A stretch of DNA of 64,000 nt from an uncultured Clostridium sp. (GTDB lineage Bacteria > Bacillota > Clostridia > Oscillospirales > Acutalibacteraceae): NCBI GenBank assembly GCA_902471875.1, contig CABRLN010000003.1, forward strand, positions 1 to 64,000. The letters are read 5' to 3'. Position 1 is the first letter of the stretch. Each line of letters begins with the position of its first letter. The notes beneath the pieces are model-generated. The model was not told the DNA's origin and made no database searches. It saw only the letters and a list, made by a program, of their open reading frames with translations. This document shows positions 36,244 to 44,953 of the stretch, in pieces. Position numbers and translations under genes: made by a program.

Positions 36244-37080
36244 ATGTCCGATAATTGGGTTGTTCAGAATTTACAAAACGCACTTGACACCTGGAACGCT
36301 AAAATTACAGAGATTTGGTCTCTCGTGCTGACATCTCCGAAAGACTTTAAGGGCGGCGGTATCTGGACGGCGATTGAGAATGTAAATTCTGCCGTGCAGG
36401 CTATCGGATTAGCATTACTTGTGCTGTTCTTTGTCATAGGAGTTGTAAAAACCTGCGGCAGCTTTGCAGAGGTAAAGAAGCCCGAACACGCAGTTAAGCT
36501 GTTTGTCCGGTTTATTCTTGCCAAAGCCGTCATTACAAACGGAATGGAGCTTATGCTGACTCTATTCAATATTGTACAGAGTACAATCGCAACGATTATG
36601 ACATCAGCAGGCTTGGAAACGGCAACGCAAACTATGTTGCCTGATGAAATGGTAACAGCAATAGAAAACTGCGGATTTTGGGAGAGTATTCCGCTATGGG
36701 CGGTAACGCTTATCGGCGGATTGTTCATTACCGTAATGTCTTTCATTATGATATTGACCGTGTACGGAAGATTTTTCAAGCTCTATATGTACACGGCGCT
36801 TGCTCCCATACCGCTTTCAACCTTTGCAGGCGAGCCTACGCAGAATGTCGGCAAGAGCTTCTTCAAAAGTTACTGCGCAGTCTGCCTTGAGGGTGCGGTT
36901 ATCGTTTTAGCCTGCCTGATATTCTCCCTGTTCGTAACATCACCGCCTGTGGTAGCAACAGACGCTTCACCCGTTACAATGACTTGGGCATATATCGGTG
37001 AACTGATATTCAATATGCTTGTCCTTGTCGGCACGGTAAAGATGTCCGACCGTATCATTCGTGAGATGATGGGACTTTAA
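36244..37080 (+). CDS. VirB6/TrbL-like channel protein
   Basis: A 278-residue polytopic membrane protein, ATG 36244 after AAGGAGG. At least five hydrophobic segments: about 52-75 (AIGLALLVLFFVIGV), 95-125, 155-185 (WAVTLIGGLFITVMSFIMIL), 210-235 and 255-270. The motif LYMYTALAPIPLSTFAGEP is shared with VirB6-like proteins of Gram-positive conjugative elements. It builds the inner-membrane channel of the secretion system. Confidence 0.85.
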   Translation: MSDNWVVQNLQNALDTWNAKITEIWSLVLTSPKDFKGGGIWTAIENVNSAVQAIGLALLVLFFVIGVVKTCGSFAEVKKPEHAVKLFVRFILAKAVITNGMELMLTLFNIVQSTIATIMTSAGLETATQTMLPDEMVTAIENCGFWESIPLWAVTLIGGLFITVMSFIMILTVYGRFFKLYMYTALAPIPLSTFAGEPTQNVGKSFFKSYCAVCLEGAVIVLACLIFSLFVTSPPVVATDASPVTMTWAYIGELIFNMLVLVGTVKMSDRIIREMMGL

Positions 37081-37100
37081 TTTTAGAAAGGAACTTGATT

Positions 37101-37466
37101 ATGGAGGTAAAAATAAACAGAGAAATCCGCAACTACACAGAAGCCGTATTTTTTGGTCTGTCACTTCGACAGATCATTTTTTCCGTATGCGCCTGTGCGG
37201 TGGCGGTTGCCGTTTTCTTCCTTTTAAAGCCGTATGTGGGTACAGAAACCGTATCGTGGATTTGCATTCTGTCCGCCGCTCCGTTTGCGGCACTCGGCTT
37301 TGTGAAGTACAACGGAATGACTGCCGAAAAATTCGTCATTGCTTGGGTGAAATCAGAATTTCTTACGCCTAAAAAGCTGACATTCAAATCCACAAATACC
37401 TACTACGAGCTTATGAAGCCGAGTATCGAAAGAAAAGCAAAGGAGGCTATGAAAGCCAATGATTAA
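37101..37466 (+). CDS. prgI: PrgI/VirB3-like membrane protein
   Basis: A 121-residue protein, ATG 37101 with AAAGGA eight bases upstream. It starts EVKINREIRNYTEAVFFGLS, the PrgI signature, followed by two membrane helices (about 25-48 and 53-70) and a soluble tail. VirB3-like proteins dock the VirB4 ATPase. It overlaps the virB4 start by eight bases. Confidence 0.88.
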   Translation: MEVKINREIRNYTEAVFFGLSLRQIIFSVCACAVAVAVFFLLKPYVGTETVSWICILSAAPFAALGFVKYNGMTAEKFVIAWVKSEFLTPKKLTFKSTNTYYELMKPSIERKAKEAMKAND

Positions 37467-39789
37467 AACATTAAGAAATATAGGAAAACAGGACAAAGAA
37501 AAGTTTGTCGTTCCAAAAGGCGTTCAGGATGTTATTCCTGTTACCGCCATTTATGATGACGGCATTTTCCGAATCGGAAAAGACAAATTTTCCAAGTCCT
37601 TTAAATTTACCGATATTAACTACGCTGTTGCAAGCCGTGAGGATAAAGAGGAAATGTTCCTTGAATACTCCGAACTGCTAAATTCATTTGACAGCGGAGC
37701 TACTACAAAGATTACCATTAACAACCGCAGGCTCAACCGACTTGACTTTGAAAAGTCAATCCTGATTCCTCTCAAGGGTGACTCTCTTGACATCTACCGT
37801 GATGAGTACAACAAAATGCTGCTTGATAAAGCAACAGGCGCAAATTCAATGGTACAGGACAAGTATATTACAGTATCTGTCTGCAAGAAAAGCATAGAGG
37901 AAGCCCGCACCTATTTTAACCGTGTAGGTAACGATATGATTACTCACCTGAGCAAGCTCGGAAGTCAGTGCATTGAGCTTGAAGCAGAGGAGCGACTTCG
38001 TATCTTTCACGATTTCTACCGTGTAGGTGAAGAAAGCTCCTATCATTTCAGTATTAAGGAGAGCTGTAAGAAAGGGCACAGCTTCAAGGACTATATCTGC
38101 CCCGATTCAATGGAGCTTGAAAAGGACTTTTTCAAAATCGGCGACAGATACGGCAGAGTGCTTTTTATGCGTGACTACGCTTCGTATATCAAGGATAGTA
38201 TGATTTCGGAACTTACCGAGCTTAACCGTAACCTGATATTGTCTATTGATGTTATACCCGTACCGACAGACGAAGCCGTGCGAGAAGCTGAGAGCCGTTT
38301 GCTCGGCGTTGAGACCAACATAACGAATTGGCAGCGCAGACAAAACGCCAACAACAACTTTTCCGCAACCGTTCCGTATGATATGGAACAGCAGAAGAAA
38401 GAAATGAAAGAATTTCTTGATGACCTTACTACCCGTGACCAGCGTATGATGTTCGGTGTCCTTACGATGGTACACACAGCAGACACAAAGGAACAGCTTG
38501 ACAACGACACGGAAGCATTACTCACAACAGCGAGAAAACATCTTTGTCAGTTTGCAATACTGAAATTTCAGCAGATGGACGGACTGAATACAGCTATGCC
38601 TTTCGGGGTACGAAAAATTGATTCCTTCCGTACTTTAACAACCGAATCACTTTCCGTGCTTATGCCGTTCCGTGTGCAGGATATTTTCCACGATAACGGC
38701 ATTTACTACGGTCAGAATGTTATCTCAAAGAATATGATTATCGCCGACCGTAAACAGCTTTTGAACGGTAACGAGTTTATCCTCGGTGTATCGGGCGGCG
38801 GTAAATCATTCGCAGCAAAGGGTGAGATTGTCAATCAAATTCTTTCATCGGATGCAGATGTAATTATTGTCGATCCTGAGCGTGAGTATGGAGCACTTGT
38901 TAATGCGCTCGGCGGCGAGGTAATAAATATATCGGCTACCTCTAAAAATCATATCAACGCTATGGATATGTCCGAGCAATACGGTGACGGTGCAAATCCT
39001 GTTATCCTAAAGTCAGAGTTTATTATGTCGCTTTGCGAGCAGTTTTTGCCTTTAGGTGCAAAAGAGAAATCAATTATTGACCGCTGTACGGCAGGCGTTT
39101 ATCGCACCTATCAGCAGAACAACTATACAGGCAGAGTTCCTACCTTGCAGGACTTTCGTGCGGAGCTTCTCAAGCAGGACGAGCCTGAGGCGCAGGAAAT
39201 CGCTCTTGCGATTGAACTGTTCACCAACGGCTCACTCAACACCTTTGCAAAGCAAACAAATGTTGATACCGATAACCGCCTTATCTGCTACGATATTCTC
39301 GACCTCGGCAAACAGCTTATGTCAATCGGTATGCTCGTTGTAATGGATAGCATCCTCAACCGTATCACGCAGAACAGAGCGAAAGGCAAATCAACCTTTA
39401 TTTTCATTGATGAAATTTATCTTCTGTTTCAGCACGAGTATTCCGCTAATTTCCTTTTTACACTTTGGAAGCGTGTGCGTAAGTACGGAGCGTATGCGAC
39501 AGGTATTACACAGAATGTTGATGACCTGTTACAGAGCCATACAGCAAGAACGATGCTTGCAAACTCTGAATTTATCGTAATGCTCAATCAGGCTTCAACT
39601 GACAGAGAGGAGCTTGCACGACTGCTCAATATATCCGATTTACAGCTTTCGTATATCACGAATGTTGAAGCAGGACACGGACTTATCAAGGTTGGCAGTT
39701 CACTTGTGCCGTTCGCAAACAAATTTCCGAAGAATACACAGCTTTACAGGCTGATGACAACCAAGCCGGGTGAAGGTGCTACTGCGTAG
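37459..39789 (+). CDS. virB4: VirB4/TraE-type conjugation ATPase
   Basis: A 776-residue ATPase. Walker A FILGVSGGGKSFAAKGE at about residue 444, then ADVIIVDPEREYGALVNALGG. Walker B STFIFIDEIYLLFQHEYS, followed by ATGITQNVDDLLQSHTART and a C-terminal segment typical of VirB4. It drives assembly and transport of the mating channel. Translationally coupled to prgI. Confidence 0.95.
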   Translation: MIKTLRNIGKQDKEKFVVPKGVQDVIPVTAIYDDGIFRIGKDKFSKSFKFTDINYAVASREDKEEMFLEYSELLNSFDSGATTKITINNRRLNRLDFEKSILIPLKGDSLDIYRDEYNKMLLDKATGANSMVQDKYITVSVCKKSIEEARTYFNRVGNDMITHLSKLGSQCIELEAEERLRIFHDFYRVGEESSYHFSIKESCKKGHSFKDYICPDSMELEKDFFKIGDRYGRVLFMRDYASYIKDSMISELTELNRNLILSIDVIPVPTDEAVREAESRLLGVETNITNWQRRQNANNNFSATVPYDMEQQKKEMKEFLDDLTTRDQRMMFGVLTMVHTADTKEQLDNDTEALLTTARKHLCQFAILKFQQMDGLNTAMPFGVRKIDSFRTLTTESLSVLMPFRVQDIFHDNGIYYGQNVISKNMIIADRKQLLNGNEFILGVSGGGKSFAAKGEIVNQILSSDADVIIVDPEREYGALVNALGGEVINISATSKNHINAMDMSEQYGDGANPVILKSEFIMSLCEQFLPLGAKEKSIIDRCTAGVYRTYQQNNYTGRVPTLQDFRAELLKQDEPEAQEIALAIELFTNGSLNTFAKQTNVDTDNRLICYDILDLGKQLMSIGMLVVMDSILNRITQNRAKGKSTFIFIDEIYLLFQHEYSANFLFTLWKRVRKYGAYATGITQNVDDLLQSHTARTMLANSEFIVMLNQASTDREELARLLNISDLQLSYITNVEAGHGLIKVGSSLVPFANKFPKNTQLYRLMTTKPGEGATA

Positions 39790-39805
39790 GAGAAAGGAAT
39801 CTGCT

Positions 39806-40615
39806 ATGAATAAGAAAATTTTGTTAGCCTTGATTGTGGTGCTTGTCGCTGTATGCGGTGTCAGCACCTATTTTCACATCAAGGGAAGAATTGAATCAGA
39901 GGAAAATAAAAAGATGTATGAAACCGTAGCCGAGGAAGTTTCGTCTACGGAGGACAGCACAGCCGTTTCCGCAAGTGAAGCGGCTGTCAATCCGTATACG
40001 GAATACACGGACGGAGGTAGCGGTAATAGTAAAACTCAAAGCTATACTGACACAATGACTTTTGCCGATAACCCCGATATGGTCGGATGGATAAAGATTG
40101 ACGGAACAAATATCAATTATCCTGTTATGCAGACGCCAAATGAGCCTGACTATTATCTCAACCGAGATTTTTACAAAAATAAGTCTGCATACGCTTGTCC
40201 TTATGTTCAGGCAAATTGCGATGTCAAAACTCCGTCTGACAATGTAATAATCTACGCTCATCATATGAATGACGGCTCAATGTTCGCAAATCTTGAGCTT
40301 TTCAGAAGTAAGGATTTTTGGAAAGCTCACAAGCAAATCAGCTTTGATACGCTCGACAGGAAAGCTACCTATGACATACTTGCCGTGTTCGCCGTTCCTG
40401 TTGATGAAATAGATAAAAATTCATTCAAGTATTATGAGTTTGTCAATGCCTATGACCCACAGCATTTTTCCGACTTTGTGAGCAAATGTAAGGAAATGTC
40501 ATTCTATGATACAGGCATAAATGCAAAATACGGCGATAAGTTGTTGACGCTTTCTACTTGCGAATACACACACGACAACGGCAGACTTGTCGTTGTGGCA
40601 AAAAAGCGTAAGTAA
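39806..40615 (+). CDS. srtB: Class B sortase
   Basis: A 269-residue transpeptidase. ATG 39806 has GAAAGG eight bases before. An N-terminal membrane anchor (about 4-22) and a Ser/Thr/Glu linker precede the catalytic domain. Catalytic His in VIIYAHHMNDGSMF, catalytic Cys in LLTLSTCEYTHDNGRLVVVA, with the following Arg completing the triad. Class B sortases encoded in conjugative elements act on co-encoded surface proteins; the only candidate here is the Cna-B adhesin at 13330 with its TPKTGD motif. Confidence 0.92.
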   Translation: MNKKILLALIVVLVAVCGVSTYFHIKGRIESEENKKMYETVAEEVSSTEDSTAVSASEAAVNPYTEYTDGGSGNSKTQSYTDTMTFADNPDMVGWIKIDGTNINYPVMQTPNEPDYYLNRDFYKNKSAYACPYVQANCDVKTPSDNVIIYAHHMNDGSMFANLELFRSKDFWKAHKQISFDTLDRKATYDILAVFAVPVDEIDKNSFKYYEFVNAYDPQHFSDFVSKCKEMSFYDTGINAKYGDKLLTLSTCEYTHDNGRLVVVAKKRK

Positions 40616-40622
40616 ATTATCA

Positions 40623-40651
40623 TAGACAAAGCTGAGCGTGAGTGATATAAT
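40623..40651 (+). promoter_or_regulatory. Promoter of the RES-domain cargo gene
   Basis: TAGACA (40623-40628), a 17-base spacer, TATAAT (40646-40651). It lies just after the sortase stop. Confidence 0.6.
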
Positions 40652-40751
40652 TTTAGTTAAATAAATCGGAATTTATAGAAATAAATATATTAAACTCAGA
40701 AGGATACAAAATGTGCTTTTTAGTGTGAGTATGAAAAGGTGGTACCACAAA

Positions 40752-41852
40752 ATGAGATTAACATGGTTAAATGATTTCATTTGCAAAGAATTATATGCAC
40801 CGTTTAAAATAGAAAAAGACATAGATTATCGAAGCAAATACAATATAGTAATGGAACAGGCAAAAAATGCTAATGCTGATGATGAAAGTCTGGAAATTAT
40901 AGATGCTTTTAGCTCAAAAATACTAAATTCTTTAGATTTATATTACAAGGCTGATATAGCAGAAAGTAACAACATTATTCTTGAATTAGTTAGAGATATA
41001 GGCGATAACCCATTTGCAGTAAATTCAGTTATTAATAGTGATGCTTTTCCTGGAATGAAGGACAATGAGTTGCAATTCTTCCGAAGCAGATTGGGAACTC
41101 CAAATAAGGCGTTTACAGCGAAAGATATGCTTCATTTGCCTAATTCGATGAGGTCTAAATCAGGAAATTATAGATTTAGTATTCCTGGAAATCCTAGTAT
41201 GTATTTGGCTAATTCTTCATATGGATGTTGGATAGAAACGGGATGTCCAGCCGAAATAGATTTTAATGTTTCGCCAATATTATTAGAAGGTAATCAGAGA
41301 ATTTTCAACTTAGCTATCTCTATAAGAGATTTTAGATGCCTAGACGAATTTGAAAAAGAAAGGGTGCACTGTTGGTTAAAATTGTATCTTCTCACGATTG
41401 CAACTTGTTACGTCGTTAAAGAAGAAAATAGAACATTTAAGTCAGAATATATTATTTCACAATCATTAATGATGGCATGTAAAAAGATGAAGTACGATGG
41501 AATAGCTTATTATTCGCGCAGAGTAGACAATGAAGTGTTTGCTTTGTGTGCTATCAATTTAGCGTTGTTTGTTGATTATGATGGTGAATATTCAGGAATG
41601 ATTAAGCATATGAAAATTGATGATGCTTTCAATTATTCCTTGTATAAGCAACTAAATTATAGTTTGAAATATAAGGACTACGAATTAAGATCAACCTATA
41701 CCGAATATATTACAAATATTGGAAGTTTTGAGCGCCAATATCCATACAGAGAAACGGATTTTTATAATTTTGATAAGTTTCTATTCACAACATGGAGAGA
41801 TAAGCCCAATGGTAAAGGTAAAGATATAATTCCGTGGGGCGTCGAGATTTAA
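40752..41852 (+). CDS. RES-domain protein (candidate NAD-targeting toxin or abortive-infection protein)
   Basis: A 366-residue, AT-rich cargo protein. ATG 40752 has AAGGTGG nine bases upstream; in-frame starts at 40713 (GTG) and 40731 (ATG) are possible. The N-terminal part is helical. From about 110 it reads FFRSRLGTPNKAF, GNYRFSIPGNPSMYLANSSY and WIETG, the Arg, Ser and Glu arrangement of RES domains (R..LYLAxS..E). RES proteins are known as NAD-degrading toxins in RES-Xre pairs; no Xre antitoxin lies next to it. The domain call rests on these motifs. Confidence 0.6.
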   Translation: MRLTWLNDFICKELYAPFKIEKDIDYRSKYNIVMEQAKNANADDESLEIIDAFSSKILNSLDLYYKADIAESNNIILELVRDIGDNPFAVNSVINSDAFPGMKDNELQFFRSRLGTPNKAFTAKDMLHLPNSMRSKSGNYRFSIPGNPSMYLANSSYGCWIETGCPAEIDFNVSPILLEGNQRIFNLAISIRDFRCLDEFEKERVHCWLKLYLLTIATCYVVKEENRTFKSEYIISQSLMMACKKMKYDGIAYYSRRVDNEVFALCAINLALFVDYDGEYSGMIKHMKIDDAFNYSLYKQLNYSLKYKDYELRSTYTEYITNIGSFERQYPYRETDFYNFDKFLFTTWRDKPNGKGKDIIPWGVEI

Positions 41853-42040
41853 TTTTTTCCGGCAGTGAGTTTGAGATGTTTTTTATGAATGTCTATCAAG
41901 TATTTGTAGATAAAACCAGCGAGGCTGCTAAGCATTTTTTTAAACTAAATTTATGATGTACAGATTGGAATTAAGAAACTAAACGACAAACTGGAATTTG
42001 TTGGGATAGTAAATACCTATTTTCTAAAAGGAGACAGTGT

Positions 42041-42832
42041 ATGGGTGATAAAGACATACTGAATAAGGAGTATAGAGATGATGACCCCGATGTTTGGGAG
42101 CATGTTTATAAAACTGCTTATAAAAATAAGATTATCGGTAAAGAATTTAATATTGTTAATCCCAAAGAAATCAATGGAAGATATGTTGCTTCTAAAAAAG
42201 ATGATGATAATATAACCATTAGTGGAGAAACTGATTTTAACTTTAGCGATAAACTTTATATTGTAGGTAAAAAGACCAAGTATAAGTACTATAGTGAAAT
42301 TCTTGATACTATTGAAGATACAGAATGTAGGCAGAATTGTATGGAGTTGTTAGATTACTGTTGTAATATGACAGGTAAAATAGGTAATTTTTCTTTAATG
42401 CAGACGACAGGGTCGTTGCAGACTATTAAGGGAACATTTACGGTAACAGATAGAATTGATACATTTATTTATGTATTAAATAATTACTATCTTGGAATTG
42501 ATGAAATGGTACTATCTCGATGTACAGCATCTTCTACGGTAAATAAGTTAAAGAAATACCTTGATTTATTTAAGGATACTGAACCAAAGAATAGCATTTA
42601 TAAATATTGTAGGGAGGTATATCACATAAGTTCCGAAGATCTTGTTTCTGATTTGATTAAGTCTGGGAAACATACTATTTGTACAGTTGAAGAATTGATT
42701 GATTATATGATTCTTGCAGTTAGATTCTGGACTTTAAAAAGTTACTATTATAAAGAAGTAGGCATAAGTAAATCATGGAATTTAAGACTGGTAATGAAAC
42801 ATAATTATCTACCCAAAACAAATATTAAATGA
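42041..42832 (+). CDS. AT-rich cargo protein of unknown function
   Basis: A 263-residue protein, ATG 42041 after AAAAGGAG. No signal peptide or membrane segment. Tyr/Lys/Asp-rich, with CMELLDYCCNMTGKIGNFSLM and DRIDTFIYVLNNYYLGIDEM as its most distinctive segments. I do not recognise the family with certainty. It follows the RES-domain gene by 188 bases in the same AT-rich insertion and ends before a terminator, so it may be a partner, antitoxin or separate cargo. Confidence 0.6.
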   Translation: MGDKDILNKEYRDDDPDVWEHVYKTAYKNKIIGKEFNIVNPKEINGRYVASKKDDDNITISGETDFNFSDKLYIVGKKTKYKYYSEILDTIEDTECRQNCMELLDYCCNMTGKIGNFSLMQTTGSLQTIKGTFTVTDRIDTFIYVLNNYYLGIDEMVLSRCTASSTVNKLKKYLDLFKDTEPKNSIYKYCREVYHISSEDLVSDLIKSGKHTICTVEELIDYMILAVRFWTLKSYYYKEVGISKSWNLRLVMKHNYLPKTNIK

Positions 42833-42975
42833 CTTTGTTTGCATATCTCGTATAAGTGTAGGACTTCACTTGTGCTGTAATTTGGAATAAATAGTTAGTG
42901 TTATAAAAGAACATTGAAATTTTATTGGTATAAAGAGTTAGATAACTTCCAGTTTATCAAACTAAATAACATTAT

Positions 42976-43015
42976 AAAAACTCTGATTGGAGAAATCCGG
43001 TCAGAGTTTTTATTT
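42976..43015 (+). terminator. Terminator at the end of the RES cargo insertion
   Basis: AAAAACTCTGA pairs with TCAGAGTTTTT around a short internal stem TTGG/CCGG, followed by TATTTT. Confidence 0.75.
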
Positions 43016-43047
43016 TGCGTTAATTAATTTTTGAAGGAGGTAATGAT

Positions 43048-44850
43048 TTGCCAGATATAAAAACAAAAAAGGATAATAAGGGTACAATCAAAACGCTTGA
43101 CAAGGTAAAGATTGCATCCGGTCGTATGAAATCTGCATATATACAGACAAAAGATAAAGCCGAGCATTCTGTTGAAACGCAAGAGTATTCAGCCAACGAA
43201 TATGCTACTGACAGAATGGAATCTGTTGCAAAGCGAGGTGCAGAAGAAACTGCCCATCAGACTAAAAAACAGCTTGGAAATGCAAAAGATGGAGTTAAAA
43301 TGGTCAAAAACAGGATTAAACAGCGTATCGAGAACAAAGCACAGAATAAAGCTGAAAACGCAGTTAAGGATTCTGCTCAGAAATCATCTAAAAATGCTGC
43401 CAAAAAATCCGCTGAAAAATCTGTCAGAACAACATCTTCCAAAGCATTCAACGGAGGGCGAAAAAGTATTCGTACAGTTGAGCAAACCTCAAAGACAGTT
43501 AAACAATCAGCACGCTCGGCAGGTAGAAAAACAGTGAAAACTGCGCAGAAAGGAACAGCTAAAACAGTAAAGACATCAGTTAAAACCGCAGAAAAAGCCT
43601 CAAAGGCAGCCATTAAAACTTCAAAGCAAGCCGCAAAAGCTGCACAGAAAACAGCACAAGCAACTGCTAAAGCGGCTCAGAAAGCAGCACAGGCAGCGAG
43701 GGCGGCTGCAAAAGCGGCTGTTCAGGCGGCGAAAGTTGCTGTCAAAGCAACAATAGCGTCAGTAAAGGCAATTATAGCAGGAATTAAGGCGTTAGCGGCA
43801 GCTATCGCCGCAGGCGGTTGGGTAGCTGTTGTGATTATCATCGTTATCTGCCTTATAGCGTTAATTGTCTGTTCCTGCTTTGGAATATTCGCTTCGGGCG
43901 AGGATTCGGGAACAGGCGTTACAATGCAGACTGCCGTCCAGGAAATCAACGAGGAATACAATCAAAAAATTGAGGATATTAAGAGCAACAATACCTACGA
44001 TATTCTTGAAATGTCAGGCTCACGAGCAGAGTGGAAAGAAGTTATAGCTATCTACGCTGTGGATAAAAATATGGCTGATTTGAATCCTGCAAATCCTGAT
44101 GAGGCACAGGAGGTCGCAACGATGGACGAGGATAAAAAGAAAGATTTGCGTAAACTGTTCTGGGAAATGAACAAGGTTGAATCCCATACAGAAAAGAAAA
44201 CCGTTAAAGAAACTGTTGAAGTGCAAGAGAACGGCAAGACGGTCAAAAAGGAAAAAGATGTTGAAAAAACGACCTTGTATATTATCACAAGCCACATTGA
44301 CCTTGAAACGATGATGAACAACAAGAGCTTTACCGATGAACAAAAGGAAATGTGCCGAGAACTTTTATCGGACGAGAACAACTCTTTATGGCTCTCCGTC
44401 CTTCACGGGATTTCAAGCTCGGATAGTGACATAGTCAAGGTAGCTCAGGAACAGCTCGGCAATGTTGGAGGTCAGCCGTATTGGAACTGGTACGGTTTTA
44501 GTTCACGTGTCGAATGGTGCGCCTGTTTCGTTTCCTGGTGTGCCAACGAGTGCGGATATATAGAAAACAACCTTATCCCGAAATACTCCGTATGCGATAC
44601 CGGTGTTAATTGGTTTAAGTCCAAAGGAGAATGGCTCGACGGTACAGAAGAACCACAGGAGGGAATGATTATTTTCTTCGATTGGGCATCCGACGGACTG
44701 GACGGTAATTCCGACCACACGGGGATCGTAGAAAAAGTGGAGAGTGGCAGAGTTTACACAATAGAAGGGAATTCAAGCGACGCTTGTCAGGAAAACTCTT
44801 ATCCGATAGGTCATTACGAAATACTTGGTTACGGCGCTCCGGCTTACTAA
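43048..44850 (+). CDS. Membrane-anchored CHAP-domain peptidoglycan hydrolase of the conjugation system
   Basis: A 600-residue protein with TTG start at 43048 after GGAGG. Residues 1-245 are extremely Lys/Ala-rich and repetitive (TVKTSVKTAEKASKAAIKTS, AQKAAQAARAAAKAAVQAA), probably a long charged helix. A membrane helix follows at about 252-278 (WVAVVIIIVICLIALIVCSC). The outside part has a coiled region, then a C-terminal CHAP amidase/endopeptidase (about 470-600) with catalytic Cys in EWCACFVSWCANECG and His in NSDHTGIVEKVESG. It locally opens the wall for the mating channel. Last plus-strand gene of the transfer region. Confidence 0.88.
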   Translation: MPDIKTKKDNKGTIKTLDKVKIASGRMKSAYIQTKDKAEHSVETQEYSANEYATDRMESVAKRGAEETAHQTKKQLGNAKDGVKMVKNRIKQRIENKAQNKAENAVKDSAQKSSKNAAKKSAEKSVRTTSSKAFNGGRKSIRTVEQTSKTVKQSARSAGRKTVKTAQKGTAKTVKTSVKTAEKASKAAIKTSKQAAKAAQKTAQATAKAAQKAAQAARAAAKAAVQAAKVAVKATIASVKAIIAGIKALAAAIAAGGWVAVVIIIVICLIALIVCSCFGIFASGEDSGTGVTMQTAVQEINEEYNQKIEDIKSNNTYDILEMSGSRAEWKEVIAIYAVDKNMADLNPANPDEAQEVATMDEDKKKDLRKLFWEMNKVESHTEKKTVKETVEVQENGKTVKKEKDVEKTTLYIITSHIDLETMMNNKSFTDEQKEMCRELLSDENNSLWLSVLHGISSSDSDIVKVAQEQLGNVGGQPYWNWYGFSSRVEWCACFVSWCANECGYIENNLIPKYSVCDTGVNWFKSKGEWLDGTEEPQEGMIIFFDWASDGLDGNSDHTGIVEKVESGRVYTIEGNSSDACQENSYPIGHYEILGYGAPAY

Positions 44851-44858
44851 AAAAATCT

Positions 44859-44884
44859 GAGGTTTGTCCTTGCGGGCAAACCTC
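44859..44884. terminator. Bidirectional terminator between transfer and defence operons
   Basis: GAGGTTTGTCC pairs with GGGCAAACCTC. The minus-strand side is followed by a strong T-run (44851-44858), the plus side by GTTTCGTTT. It separates convergent operons. Confidence 0.8.
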
Positions 44885-44953
44885 GTTTCGTTTATCTATG
44901 TTTTAATAAACTAAAGTAAATTATCTTTTTTATATTTGGTGATTTTACAATAA

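Noticed and set aside
41880..41956. 26-codon frame between the RES-domain gene and the next gene
   Set aside because: No ribosome site and no recognisable family; perhaps a gene remnant but too short to support.
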